In this document: positions 7,863 to 16,711 of the stretch, piece by piece | Layout: each line of letters opens with the position of its first letter | How positions within the stretch are numbered: position 1 is the stretch's first letter | The notes under the pieces: generated by a model | What the model was told of the DNA's origin: nothing | Database searches by the model: none | The model's input: only the letters and a program-made list of their open reading frames with translations | Assembly: GCA_047501485.1 (NCBI GenBank) | Contig: JAZDRN010000001.1 | Location: 1,054,001 to 1,118,000 of the forward strand | Length of the DNA stretch: 64,000 bases | Direction: 5' to 3' | From: Ancrocorticia sp047501485 | GTDB taxonomy: Bacteria; Actinomycetota; Actinomycetes; Actinomycetales; Actinomycetaceae | Translations under genes and position numbers: made by a program

Positions 7863-9451
7863 TGGTCTCAGGCTTCCACGACGGGACCGAGGCTGACGCC
7901 GCGGATGAGAGCACCGGTCGCGAAGGCCCGCGGGGTCTGCGCCGGTTCGCTCTGCGCCATCCACGAGTCAGCGTCTGGATGGTGTTGGTCTTGATCCTCG
8001 GGCTGTGGGGGTCATGGGCCGGGCCCGGATGGAATCCGCAGCCCATGCACTCGTTGATCATCCCCGAGACCGCGGATACGGCGATCTCCACGTCATGGCA
8101 GACCCCCTCCCTCGACTCCTACGAGGTCGAGGAGGAGGCGGTGGAGATCCAGCTGCGGGATGGGACCACGATCCCCGCGACGTTGCGCACCCCGGCCGGT
8201 CTGGAAGGTGCGGCCCCGGCCGTGGTCTTCATCCACGGGACTGGCACGCAATCCCATGAGGCTTTTGGGCGTGAGGCGACCGCCCTGACCTCGGCGGGGA
8301 TCGTCACCCTGGTGCCGGAGAAGCGCACTGCCGATTACACGACCACCCACCGCGACTATCCTGCGCTGGCGGACGACTACGAGGACGCCTTCGAGTACCT
8401 GGTGGGCCGTGAGGACGTGGACCCGCGTCACAGCGGCATATACGCGGTCTCCGAAGGATGCTTCATCGCGCCGATCATCGCGGCGCGCAACCATCGCGTC
8501 AGCTTCGTCACCTTGGTCTCGGCCCCCGTCCTGCCCATCCGGGAGCAAGGGGCCATGGCGGCGGACACCTACCTCCGCAACCTCGGAGCACCGGAACGCT
8601 TTATCAGCGCCATTCCCAAGCTGGTAGGCCAGGATTTCGGTTCGGACTTCAACTACATCGATTTCGATGTCTCGGAGTACCAGAGACAGATGACGATGCC
8701 GGTGCTCATGGTATACGGCACCGGAGACATGTCGATGCCCACCATCCAGGGGCCCAACATCCTGCGCGAGGACCTGGCCAAGAACGGCAACCACGATCTG
8801 ACCGTGCGCTACTACGAGGATGCCGACCACGGCTTGCAGGTGGATGGCGTGCTCGTGCGGTCGGCGATGCAGGATGTCTCCGACTGGGTCAATGGCCTGC
8901 CCTACACTGCCGACGCGGTTCCCCATATCGCCGGCGAGCAGCCGACCCAGCACTATCAGGCCGGGACAGTCGCCCAGCCGCGTTGGTTCGCTTCGGGACC
9001 GTTCGCGATCTGGATCCTTTTCATCGGTCTCACCCTGACCGTGGCCGGAATCTTCCTCACCATCCTGGGGGCGATAAGGATCCGTAGCTGGCGGCTGTGG
9101 GACTTCAGAGGATGTGGCTCCGCTGTCAGCTTCGCCTCCCTGTCCGTGCTCGGCGCGTGGGCGATGGCACTGGCGTACGTGGGCGCGGTGGCGACGCTGG
9201 CGCTGTCCTACCAGCAGAACCGGTTGATCGTCCAAGGCGGATGGCTCCTCGTGCAGGCGGTCGCGTTCATCGCGGCGTGGATGGTGGTGCGGGTTCCCTT
9301 CGCCTGGCACGAGGCCCACTACCCGAAGGACGGCTCGCAATCCCATGCCCTGTCGGGCCTCGCCAACGTGATCGTGGTGGTCAGTTTCTTCGGTCAGCTG
9401 ACGCTGCTGTTCGCTCTGGCCTATTGGGGAATATACCCCTCGCTGCTTTAG
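7862..9451 (+). CDS. Membrane-anchored alpha/beta hydrolase of unknown substrate
   Basis: A 529-residue protein with one N-terminal transmembrane segment (about residues 36-53), an extracytoplasmic alpha/beta-hydrolase domain (about 85-340) and roughly four C-terminal membrane segments (from about residue 380). Hydrolase features are the oxyanion-hole HGTGTQSHEAFG, the nucleophile elbow YAVSEGC, an acid in YGTGDMSMP and a histidine in EDADHGL, so a full Ser-Asp-His triad is plausible. The start codon overlaps the era stop (TGATG). Close relatives are annotated as dienelactone-hydrolase-like or acyl peptidase-like, but the substrate is unknown. The fusion of the hydrolase with a polytopic tail is unusual. 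Confidence 0.75.
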   Translation: MVSGFHDGTEADAADESTGREGPRGLRRFALRHPRVSVWMVLVLILGLWGSWAGPGWNPQPMHSLIIPETADTAISTSWQTPSLDSYEVEEEAVEIQLRDGTTIPATLRTPAGLEGAAPAVVFIHGTGTQSHEAFGREATALTSAGIVTLVPEKRTADYTTTHRDYPALADDYEDAFEYLVGREDVDPRHSGIYAVSEGCFIAPIIAARNHRVSFVTLVSAPVLPIREQGAMAADTYLRNLGAPERFISAIPKLVGQDFGSDFNYIDFDVSEYQRQMTMPVLMVYGTGDMSMPTIQGPNILREDLAKNGNHDLTVRYYEDADHGLQVDGVLVRSAMQDVSDWVNGLPYTADAVPHIAGEQPTQHYQAGTVAQPRWFASGPFAIWILFIGLTLTVAGIFLTILGAIRIRSWRLWDFRGCGSAVSFASLSVLGAWAMALAYVGAVATLALSYQQNRLIVQGGWLLVQAVAFIAAWMVVRVPFAWHEAHYPKDGSQSHALSGLANVIVVVSFFGQLTLLFALAYWGIYPSLL

Positions 9452-9463
9452 AACCCGTTCCCG

Positions 9464-9469
9464 TAGAGT
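9464..9469 (+). promoter_or_regulatory. -10 box of a probable leaderless promoter for the PP2C operon
   Basis: TAGAGT is followed by 7 nt and then the ATG at 9477. This spacing puts the transcription start at or next to the start codon, and no ribosome site is visible before the ATG. The same arrangement recurs before other genes in this window. Confidence 0.5.
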
Positions 9470-9476
9470 ACTGCCC

Positions 9477-10211
9477 ATGGTTTACACCCTGCGCGCTGCT
9501 GGCGTGAGCGATGTCGGCAGAGTCCGCGAGCGCAACGAGGATCGTATTCTCCTGCAGCCGCCCATCGGGGTAGTTGCCGACGGCATGGGAGGCCACCGGC
9601 TGGGAGACGAGGCGGCGCAAGCCGTGATCGATCATCTGAAGGCCGTGGTGTGGCGCGATCTCGACACCGACGATGCGCGGCGGAGCGAACTCGTTCGGGT
9701 CCTGCACGAGGCGCAGTCCCAAATAGAGGGAATGGTGAGCGTGCGCCAGCAGGCCGGTTCCACCGTGGCCGGCGCGATCTACTGCCCGGGCAGTCCTCAT
9801 TGGCTGATCTTCCATATCGGCGATTCGCGCGCCTACCTCATGAGGGAGGGGCGGTTGCGGCGCTTGACCCGCGATCATTCGTACGTCCAGCGCCTCGTCG
9901 ATGGGGGCGAGATGACCGAGGAGGAGGCTCGCCGGCACAGCTCCCGCAGTACACTGACCCGGGCCATCGCGGCGCGCGGTGACTCCGAGCTGGAGGTCAC
10001 GAGCGTCGACGCCAGGGCGGGCGATGTGATCGTCCTGTGCTCGGATGGTCTGAGTGATGAACTCACCGACGGCGAGATTGCTAAGATAATGGCGGAAATG
10101 TCAACGGAGTCTCCGCAGGCAGTCGCATATGCGCTTCGCGATGTGGCTGTCTCGCGGGGAGGCCATGACAATATCTCCGCGGTCATCCTGACGATAGGAC
10201 ACGAACAATGA
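9477..10211 (+). CDS. PP2C-family protein serine/threonine phosphatase
   Basis: A 244-residue soluble metal-dependent phosphatase with the complete PP2C motif set: RERNEDR (around residue 20), ADGMGGH (34-40), HIGDSRAYLMREG, SDGLSDELTDGE and GGHDNISAV. It resembles the stand-alone PppA/PstP catalytic domain without a transmembrane tail. It overlaps the FHA gene by 4 nt, which in turn overlaps a kinase gene, so the three form one operon in which this enzyme should oppose the kinase. Confidence 0.93.
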   Translation: MVYTLRAAGVSDVGRVRERNEDRILLQPPIGVVADGMGGHRLGDEAAQAVIDHLKAVVWRDLDTDDARRSELVRVLHEAQSQIEGMVSVRQQAGSTVAGAIYCPGSPHWLIFHIGDSRAYLMREGRLRRLTRDHSYVQRLVDGGEMTEEEARRHSSRSTLTRAIAARGDSELEVTSVDARAGDVIVLCSDGLSDELTDGEIAKIMAEMSTESPQAVAYALRDVAVSRGGHDNISAVILTIGHEQ

Positions 10212-10912
10212 GTCTGGCACTCGAATTCTGTGGCGAATGGTTCCACATCGATCCCAACGAGCCGTTTCTCATCGGACGCGAGGGTCCGCTCGAGCTTGAC
10301 GACAACCAGTATCTGCATCGCCGCTTCCTCGTGATCTCCTTCCAGGATGGCCTGTGGTGGATCGATAACATCGGTTCGCGCCTCTCTGCCACGCTGGCCG
10401 ATGGCAACGGCACGACCCAGGCCTTTCTGCAACCCGGAGCGCGCCTGCCCCTTGTATACGCGGAGACGACCATCCTCTTCACGGCTGGTCCCACCACCTA
10501 CGAGATGACGGTCGTCAACGATTCGCCCGCCTATGCCCCCAGCACCGTCACCGACACCACGGACACCGGCGAGACGACGATCGGCCCCGTCTCTCTCAGC
10601 CCGTCCCAACTGCTCCTGGTCCTCGCGCTGAGTGAGCCGGTCTTGACCGGCAGGGGTACCACCTCCTCCATTCCCTCCTCGCAGAACGCGGCGGATCGCC
10701 TCGGCTGGTCCATCACCCGGTTCAATCGAAAGTTGGATCACGTGTGCGAGCGGCTCACCCGTTACGGTGTGCGCGGCCTGCACGGTGGCCCGGACCGCCT
10801 GGCCGTCAACCGCCGCGCTCGCCTCGTCGAGCACGCCATCGCCACCCGCCTGGTGACCGCCGATGACCTCTACCGCTTGAGCGACCCGGCCTCCCACGAC
10901 GACGCCCAGTGA
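10208..10912 (+). CDS. FHA-like domain protein
   Basis: A 234-residue protein between a PP2C phosphatase and a kinase. The N-terminal ~100 residues resemble a forkhead-associated phosphothreonine-binding fold: FLIGREGPLELDD, LHRRFLVISFQDGLWWIDN and GSRLSATLADGNG parallel the GR, SxxH and SxNGT elements, but the canonical SxxH is not intact, so phosphopeptide binding is inferred. The C-terminal ~90 residues, after a Thr-rich linker, look like a small winged helix (ADRLGWSITRFNRKLDHVCE). Four-base overlaps at both ends imply coupled translation. Confidence 0.7.
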   Translation: MSLALEFCGEWFHIDPNEPFLIGREGPLELDDNQYLHRRFLVISFQDGLWWIDNIGSRLSATLADGNGTTQAFLQPGARLPLVYAETTILFTAGPTTYEMTVVNDSPAYAPSTVTDTTDTGETTIGPVSLSPSQLLLVLALSEPVLTGRGTTSSIPSSQNAADRLGWSITRFNRKLDHVCERLTRYGVRGLHGGPDRLAVNRRARLVEHAIATRLVTADDLYRLSDPASHDDAQ

Positions 10913-12588
10913 ACACCCGGGGATGGAACGGCCTGTTCCTGCGCTGGGGCAGTGCCTCCGGTGACGACGAGGCCGGTCTGATCGCGGGCTTTCCCGTCTT
11001 CCTCCTGGTGGATCCCGATCTCGAGAAAGTGTTAGCGCGCGAGGCCTCCTGGACGATGCTGGATGCCTTCGAGGCGCTGCGTGACGCGCATCCCGAGGGC
11101 CCCTCGATCAGCGCCATCCAGGATGTGTGGCGCGAGTGCGTGCGCAGCATCCATCGTAGGCTCGCCGAGGCCACGATCTTCGGAGTCGAGTCAATGGAGG
11201 GCGACGACGCCGTGCCGTCCGTCCGGTTGGCCGGGCTGGTCGCCACGATCCGCGATGGCGCGCCGACCTGGATCGCCATGTCCAACGGGGACGGCGCTAT
11301 TCTCGACGCCTCAGGCGGTCACATGCGGGTGATCCCCGAGCAGGACGACGTCGGTTACGATCTGCCGGGTAAACTGTGGACGTTCCCCATGCTCCCGGGG
11401 CAGCGCCTGGTGCTCGTCACGGCGGGGATGCGTCGTCTCACCTCGCCGGGGCGTATGCTCAGTGCGCTATCGCATCTGCGCCGGGCCGAACGGGCGGCCA
11501 CCACCCTCGTCACACAGCAGGGAAAAGCTGCCGGGCAGGCCGCCATCGTCGTCGACGTCCTTTCGCCGGAGCAGGCCGAACAGCTGGCATCCCCGCCCAC
11601 GCTCCTCAACGAGATCGAGGAGACTCACGACTCGTGCCTGACCGAGTCCTCGACCCCCTCGGGGGCCTGGGGGCTGGAGGCGTTGGGAATAGGATCTCCG
11701 CGCGGGCATGCGCGCCGCTCCCATACCCCTCCACCGGAGCTGGACGATTTTCACTTCGTCTCCTATCTGGGTTCGGGTGGATTCTCGGATGTCTACGTCT
11801 ACGAGGAGCAGCTGCCGCGACGGCTTGTGGCCATCAAGGTGCTCTCGAAGAGGTCCCTTGGGGGAGGCGGCGGATCTCAGTTCCGCGGCGAGGTCGACCT
11901 TATGGCCCAGCTCTCCGGGCATCCCTCTGTGGTTCCGATTCACGACGCCGACGTCGCGGCGAGCGGTCAGCCCTACGTGGTGATGGAGTACTGCCCGCTG
12001 CCCTCATTGGCGGAGCGCATCGCGACGCGTGACCTGCCGTTGGCGGACGCACTGAAGATGGGGGTGCAGATAGCCGGCGCCGTCCATACCGCGCACATCA
12101 TGGGGATCGTGCACTACGATCTCAAACCCGCCAACGTCCTCTATTCGGCATTCGGCAGACCGCTTCTGGGGGACTTCGGGATCGCCTCCCTGGTGGGCGC
12201 CTCCAACCAGGAGGTGATGGGGGCATCGCTGCCGTGGGCAGCCCCGGAGGTGCTGACGAATAAACTCGCCGGGCCCCGCGCCGACGTCTATTCATTGGCC
12301 GCGACCGTGTACACTGCGTGCGCGGGAAAGGCCCCTTTCGCCAAACGCGGCAAGAAGAACCGGCGCGATTACATCCGGGAGGTATTGCGCGGGCACCTGG
12401 AGCCGTTGGTGCTGAAAGGACTGGGGCAAGACGCCGTCGGCGCCCTGAACGAAACCCTGAGCGAGGGGATGCGAGTGGAGGCCAACCATCGTACCCAGAG
12501 CGCCGCGGAGCTGGGGCGGGCTCTCCAGGAGGTGCAACGGATGGCTGGCCACGCCGTCACCGACCTGGAGATCCCGCCCGGGACCTGA
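10909..12588 (+). CDS. Serine/threonine protein kinase with N-terminal degenerate PP2C-like domain
   Basis: A 559-residue protein. The C-terminal half is a Hanks-type kinase: glycine loop LGSGGFSDV (about 286), VAIKVL lysine (about 309), HYDLKPANVL catalytic loop (about 401), LGDFGI (about 421), then LPWAAPEVL. The N-terminal ~220 residues follow a PP2C layout, but the DGMGGH-equivalent reads VDPDLEK and the NED motif is absent; only a GDG remnant remains in SNGDGAILD. I therefore call it a pseudophosphatase domain. No transmembrane or PASTA segment is visible, unlike PknB. The GTG start overlaps the FHA gene stop (GTGA). Confidence 0.85.
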   Translation: MNTRGWNGLFLRWGSASGDDEAGLIAGFPVFLLVDPDLEKVLAREASWTMLDAFEALRDAHPEGPSISAIQDVWRECVRSIHRRLAEATIFGVESMEGDDAVPSVRLAGLVATIRDGAPTWIAMSNGDGAILDASGGHMRVIPEQDDVGYDLPGKLWTFPMLPGQRLVLVTAGMRRLTSPGRMLSALSHLRRAERAATTLVTQQGKAAGQAAIVVDVLSPEQAEQLASPPTLLNEIEETHDSCLTESSTPSGAWGLEALGIGSPRGHARRSHTPPPELDDFHFVSYLGSGGFSDVYVYEEQLPRRLVAIKVLSKRSLGGGGGSQFRGEVDLMAQLSGHPSVVPIHDADVAASGQPYVVMEYCPLPSLAERIATRDLPLADALKMGVQIAGAVHTAHIMGIVHYDLKPANVLYSAFGRPLLGDFGIASLVGASNQEVMGASLPWAAPEVLTNKLAGPRADVYSLAATVYTACAGKAPFAKRGKKNRRDYIREVLRGHLEPLVLKGLGQDAVGALNETLSEGMRVEANHRTQSAAELGRALQEVQRMAGHAVTDLEIPPGT

Positions 12589-12631
12589 GGACGGCGCGCG
12601 TCGACACGGTGTCCGTTATTCGGCCAGAAAG

Positions 12632-12660
12632 ATGCCAATGGGAGATAAACAGCCTACAGT
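12632..12660 (+). promoter_or_regulatory. Probable promoter of the leu leader
   Basis: ATGCCA (12632-12637), 17 nt, TACAGT (12655-12660). The ATG of the leader peptide lies 7 nt after the -10, so the leader mRNA would begin at or very near its own start codon. Confidence 0.5.
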
Positions 12661-12667
12661 GGGTTGC

Positions 12668-12712
12668 ATGCGTACGGCGATGCTTCTTCTTAGCTGCCGC
12701 GACGGGGCCTAA
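12668..12712 (+). CDS. leuL: leuA leader peptide
   Basis: A 14-codon ORF encoding MRTAMLLLSCRDGA followed by TAA. It has three consecutive leucine codons, all CTT, a codon that is uncommon in this GC-rich genome, so its translation should stall readily when charged tRNA-Leu is scarce. It ends 87 nt before the leuA start chosen here and has no ribosome site, in keeping with a leaderless message. Leucine-rich leader peptides ahead of leuA are known in actinobacteria; the sequence match here is by composition and position. Confidence 0.8.
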   Translation: MRTAMLLLSCRDGA

Positions 12713-12751
12713 CAGACTGGCTCCCCGCCGCGGGTAATCGTGATGCCGGTC

Positions 12752-12767
12752 CGAGGCGCGTGCCTCG
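12752..12767 (+). promoter_or_regulatory. Hairpin in the leuA leader
   Basis: CGAGGC and GCCTCG pair around a GCGT loop between the leader peptide and leuA. There is no U-run, so if it is part of the attenuator it may act on translation or within a larger alternative fold rather than as a simple intrinsic terminator. Confidence 0.35.
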
Positions 12768-12799
12768 TCGAATATGGCTACAGCTAAGAGGAAATGAAT

Positions 12800-14572
12800 A
12801 TGAAGACGTCAGGATTCACCAACCGCCAAGTCGCTTCCAATATGCCCACCGGCAAGTATCGCCCGTTCCTGGACACCAATCCCGTGACGCTCGCCGATCG
12901 CCAGTGGCCCGACAACCGGATCACCAAGGCTCCGCGTTGGCTCTCCACCGATCTGCGGGACGGGAACCAGGCCCTCATCGAGCCCATGGACCCCGAGCGC
13001 AAACGCAAGATGTTCGATCTGCTCGTCCGGATGGGCTTCAAGGAGATCGAGGTCGGTTTCCCAGCCGCGTCGCAGGCGGATCTGGACTTCTGCCGGAGCC
13101 TGATCGACGACGGCGCCGTGCCCGAAGACGTGACGATCTCCGTTCTGACCCAGTCGCGTCCCGAGATCATCCAGAAGACCGTCGAGGCTCTCAAGGGCTT
13201 CCCGCGTGCAACCGTTCACCTGTACAACGCGACCTCGCCGGTCTTCCGCCGCGTCGTCTTCCACAATGACCGCGAGGCGACCAAGCAGCTGGCGATTGCG
13301 GGCACCCAGGAAGTAGTCGCCCACATGGAGAAACTGCTGGGCGATGAGACTGTTGCCGGATACCAGTATTCTCCAGAGATCTTCGTGGATACCGAGCTCG
13401 ACTTCGCTTTGGAGATCTGCGAGTCCGTCATGGACGTCTGGCAGCCCGGGCCGGACCGCGAGATCGTCATCAACCTGCCTACCACGGTGGAACGATGCAC
13501 CCCGAACGTCTATGCGGATCAGATTGAGTACATGAGCCGCAATCTGAGCCGTCGCGAATTCGTGGCGCTCTCCGCGCATAACCACAACGATCGCGGAACC
13601 GGTCTGGCCACCACCGAGCTGGCGCTGCTGGCCGGTGCAGACCGCGTCGAGGGCTGCCTGTTCGGTCAGGGCGAGCGCACCGGAAACATCGATCTGGTGA
13701 CGGTTGCTCTGAACCTGTTCAGCCAGGGCATCGATCCGCAGCTCGACCTGTCGAACCTCGACGAGATCATCGACACCGTGGAGTACTGCACCAGCATGAA
13801 CGTCCCAGAGCGTGCGCCATATGGCGGAAGCCTGGTCTACACCTCCTTCTCCGGCTCCCACCAGGACGCCATCAAGAAGGGCTTCTCCGACCGCGCCGAG
13901 CGCGTGGCGGCCGCCGGTGGAGACGAGAGCGCGGTGCCGTGGGAGATTCCCTACCTACCCATCGATCCCAAGGACGTCGGCCGCAGCTACGAGGCCGTCG
14001 TGCGCGTCAACTCCCAGTCCGGCAAGGGCGGGGTCGCCTATCTCATGTCCTCCACCAAGAATCTGGAACTGCCGCGCCGTATGCAGGTGGAACTCGCCGG
14101 GCTGGTACAGCGTCACACGGACAGATTCGGAGGAGAGATCACGGCCGATCTGCTGTGGCAGATCTTCGTCGATGAATACCTGCCCTACAAGGAGGCCGAC
14201 GGCCTGACCCCGTGGGGTCACTACCGCCTGCTCTCGACCTCGATGACGTCGGGAGATGAGGGCGAGGAGGTGCACCTGACCGCGACCGTGCGCGAATACC
14301 TGGATAACGACGAGCAGTTCGATCGCGAGGTGGCCGCGCGCGGAAATGGGCCGATCGATGCCTTCGTGGGAGCGCTGCACGAGTTGGGTATCCATGTGCA
14401 CGTCCTGGACTATGCGGAGCATGCTCTCAGTTCCGGCCGCGATGCTACCGCCGCCGCCTATGTCGAGTGCGATGTCGACGGCCAGGTGCTGTGGGGCTGC
14501 GGTATCGATCCGTCCACCATGCGCGCCAGCTTCAACGCCATCATCTCGGCCGTCAATCGAGCGCTGCGCTAG
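12800..14572 (+). CDS. leuA: 2-isopropylmalate synthase
   Basis: Condenses acetyl-CoA with 2-oxoisovalerate, the first committed step of leucine synthesis. The 590-residue protein is the long actinobacterial type: catalytic TIM barrel with LSTDLRDGNQAL, VGFPAASQADLDF, SAHNHNDRGTG and CLFGQGERTGN, then a C-terminal LeuA regulatory domain for leucine feedback inhibition (from about residue 440). Two in-frame ATGs lie 6 nt apart. The one at 12800 is preferred because AAGAGGA ends 7 nt before it, whereas it leaves only 1 nt before the ATG at 12794. Expression is probably governed by the leader peptide upstream. It lies between era and recO, as in many actinobacteria. Confidence 0.96.
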   Translation: MKTSGFTNRQVASNMPTGKYRPFLDTNPVTLADRQWPDNRITKAPRWLSTDLRDGNQALIEPMDPERKRKMFDLLVRMGFKEIEVGFPAASQADLDFCRSLIDDGAVPEDVTISVLTQSRPEIIQKTVEALKGFPRATVHLYNATSPVFRRVVFHNDREATKQLAIAGTQEVVAHMEKLLGDETVAGYQYSPEIFVDTELDFALEICESVMDVWQPGPDREIVINLPTTVERCTPNVYADQIEYMSRNLSRREFVALSAHNHNDRGTGLATTELALLAGADRVEGCLFGQGERTGNIDLVTVALNLFSQGIDPQLDLSNLDEIIDTVEYCTSMNVPERAPYGGSLVYTSFSGSHQDAIKKGFSDRAERVAAAGGDESAVPWEIPYLPIDPKDVGRSYEAVVRVNSQSGKGGVAYLMSSTKNLELPRRMQVELAGLVQRHTDRFGGEITADLLWQIFVDEYLPYKEADGLTPWGHYRLLSTSMTSGDEGEEVHLTATVREYLDNDEQFDREVAARGNGPIDAFVGALHELGIHVHVLDYAEHALSSGRDATAAAYVECDVDGQVLWGCGIDPSTMRASFNAIISAVNRALR

Positions 14573-14655
14573 GGGTTCGAGGCGCGCCGCGGCGGCGTGA
14601 GACTCGCAACAGTAGACATCGAGAAAGGGGCGGGGCTGCGGCCGGTTCGGAGCCC

Positions 14656-14674
14656 ACCGCCCTTCTAGGGTGGT
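14656..14674. terminator. Weak candidate terminator hairpin after leuA
   Basis: ACCGCCC and GGGTGGT can pair (one G-U) around a 5-nt loop in the short convergent spacer between leuA and the minus-strand ligase gene. There is no clear U-run. Confidence 0.3.
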
Positions 14675-14682
14675 CTTACGCG

Positions 14683-15843
14683 CTATAACAAGCGTGGGCC
14701 CTCGGGGCGGTGCAGGGTCGCGGTCGCCGGCAACGGTTTCTCAGCCCGCATCTCTGCCCGCATGTGTTCGACGACGGCGTCGCGTGACCCGCCGTTGAGG
14801 TCCGCCACCTCGAGGAAACGCTGGTAGGCCGCACCCATCTCGAGGATCTCGTAGATGCCCGCCAGGTCCTCCAGGCAGCCGAGTCTTTCGGCCACGGGTT
14901 CGAGCTTGGACACGGTTTCGCGTACGGTGTCCGAGACGAGCTCTTCATTGCCGTGCTTGTCGGTGATGAGAATGGCGTCCATGCCGTAGCGGGCTGAGCG
15001 CCACTTGTTCTCGGCCACATACCAGTCCGGCATAGCGGGCAGTTCACGGCCGGCGTCGAGTTCGGTGGCGAATTGATCGACGAGGCAATGGATCAGCGCG
15101 GCGATGGCGCGTAGCTCCAGGACGTTGGTGTTGGCGTCGCTGACCCGCACCTCGATGGTGCCCCAGCCCGGTGAGGGGCGCACATCCCAACGCACCTCGT
15201 TGAAATGGTCGATGGTCCCGGTCTTCATCATGTCCGCGGTGTAGCTCTCCAGCTCCTGCCAGGTGTCGAACTGGCGGGGGACGCCGGCAGTGGGAAGCTG
15301 CTGGAACACCATCGCCCGGTTGGAGGCGTAATTGGTCCTGTTGCCTGCCCAGAAGGGCGAGGATGCGGAAAGGGACTGGATGTGAAAGGCACGCGTAAGC
15401 ATCGCCTTGAGGACGGGAAGCACCTTGTCCCGCCTGTCCAGACCCACATGCACGTGGGTGCCGAACAGGAGCATCTGCCGGCCCCAATACTGGGTGCGAT
15501 TCACGAGTTCCGCATAACGTTCGTTGTTGGTGACCCTTTGGTAGGCGGGATTCGCGAAAGGGTGGGAGCCCGCGGTCGCTATGTCGATCCTGAGAGGATC
15601 GGTGGTCTCGCGCAGGGCGATCGTTCCCTGCCGGATATCTCCGATGCAACCGTCGACGGTGCGGTGCACCCCCGAGGTCACCTCGACCGTGTTGAGCAGC
15701 ATCTCCTTTTGAATGAAGGGCTGCTCGTGCAACTGATCGATGATGAAGGCCGCAGCTTGTCGCAGGTCATTGGAATCCTGATCGACGAGCTGGAGCTCCC
15801 ACTCGATTCCGATAGTGGACTGGGCGGATGTGGCGAAGTCCAT
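14683..15843 (-). CDS. Carboxylate-amine ligase, YbdK/glutamate-cysteine ligase 2 family
   Basis: A 386-residue ATP-grasp-like ligase of the GCS2 family. Visible motifs are IGIEWELQLVD at the N-terminus, MLLNTVEVTSGVH, FGTHVHVGLDRRDKVL and the SPGWGTIEVRVSDANTN segment, which are characteristic of YbdK and related weak gamma-glutamylcysteine ligases. The physiological product cannot be deduced. It is 1 nt downstream of a class-I glutamine amidotransferase gene on the same strand, suggesting a two-gene operon, perhaps amide or gamma-glutamyl metabolism. Confidence 0.85.
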   Translation of the reverse strand: MDFATSAQSTIGIEWELQLVDQDSNDLRQAAAFIIDQLHEQPFIQKEMLLNTVEVTSGVHRTVDGCIGDIRQGTIALRETTDPLRIDIATAGSHPFANPAYQRVTNNERYAELVNRTQYWGRQMLLFGTHVHVGLDRRDKVLPVLKAMLTRAFHIQSLSASSPFWAGNRTNYASNRAMVFQQLPTAGVPRQFDTWQELESYTADMMKTGTIDHFNEVRWDVRPSPGWGTIEVRVSDANTNVLELRAIAALIHCLVDQFATELDAGRELPAMPDWYVAENKWRSARYGMDAILITDKHGNEELVSDTVRETVSKLEPVAERLGCLEDLAGIYEILEMGAAYQRFLEVADLNGGSRDAVVEHMRAEMRAEKPLPATATLHRPEGPRLL

Positions 15844-15844
15844 G

Positions 15845-16570
15845 CTAATTACCGTACTTCCTGACGAAATGAGTGATGAGACTCTGGTCCGTTTGCACGC
15901 TCTGGACGGCGCGCAGCACCTCCGGGTGCTCCTCTTCGGAGAAATACACGCCCACGTACAGCGCGACCCGGAGGGCTATCCCTTCGCGGTCGATCTCCGG
16001 GTGATGTTGAGTGCCGTAGATATTGGTCTTGAAACGAGCCAGATGCACCGGGGAACCCGCCGAATGGGCGAGGACCACCATCGAGTCGGGAATACGGTCC
16101 ACCGCTTCCGCATGTGCGACGTAGCTGAGAAAAACGGGTGGAAGCTGACTGGTCAGGGGATCGGCCTTGCCCTCTTCCGTCAGGTGGATCTCCGTGGCGG
16201 ACATGTTCTCCGCGTATTCGCGGGTGAGGGTGCCCCCGGCCGCGACGGCGAGCACCTGCAACCCGTAGCAGAGTCCGAGCGTCGGGATGTCCCCGGCCAG
16301 GATCTCCTCGCACAACGGGAGGATATTCGCCTCGATCTGCAGCTGCGTCGGTGATTTCTGCTCGATGGGGGTCAGATAGTTGTAGGGCGAGCCGGTGATG
16401 ATCACACCGGAGTATTGCGAGAAGTCCGGCATTCGCTCGAGGGGATACTGCAGATCGAGTATCTCCAGATCCTGCTCCTGGAGTTCGCCGTAGCGGCAGA
16501 TCGCCGCGACCTCATCCGCCTTGATGGGGCTGTCAGGCCGGGCGACCAGAATCAGGAATGGCTTGTTCAT
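15845..16570 (-). CDS. Class I glutamine amidotransferase-like protein
   Basis: A 241-residue stand-alone amidotransferase domain, similar to the GuaA N-terminal domain. The nucleophile lies in GLCYGLQVLA and the His-Glu pair in GTQHHPEID, so the catalytic triad is complete. The start MNKPFLILVARPD at 16570 fits the family; an ATG 24 nt upstream in frame is less likely. It may hydrolyse glutamine or gamma-glutamyl compounds; with the adjacent GCS2-family ligase it could act on gamma-glutamyl amides, which is inference. Confidence 0.83.
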   Translation of the reverse strand: MNKPFLILVARPDSPIKADEVAAICRYGELQEQDLEILDLQYPLERMPDFSQYSGVIITGSPYNYLTPIEQKSPTQLQIEANILPLCEEILAGDIPTLGLCYGLQVLAVAAGGTLTREYAENMSATEIHLTEEGKADPLTSQLPPVFLSYVAHAEAVDRIPDSMVVLAHSAGSPVHLARFKTNIYGTQHHPEIDREGIALRVALYVGVYFSEEEHPEVLRAVQSVQTDQSLITHFVRKYGN

Positions 16571-16711
16571 AGGCGGAGCATAACACTCAACCAAGCCGCC
16601 GTATTAATAGGTTTTCGTCCCGTGGACAGTGGACTTGTGCTTTCTTCAAGCGAACACCGCGACGGCGGCGCGGTTCCGGTCCATGCGAGCGGAGCGTGGG
16701 AGAATGGTGGA

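Noticed and set aside
8093..9478. 461-codon minus-strand frame opposite the membrane hydrolase
   Set aside because: His/Arg/Gly-rich antisense shadow; the plus strand has a catalytic triad, membrane segments and start/stop overlaps with era.
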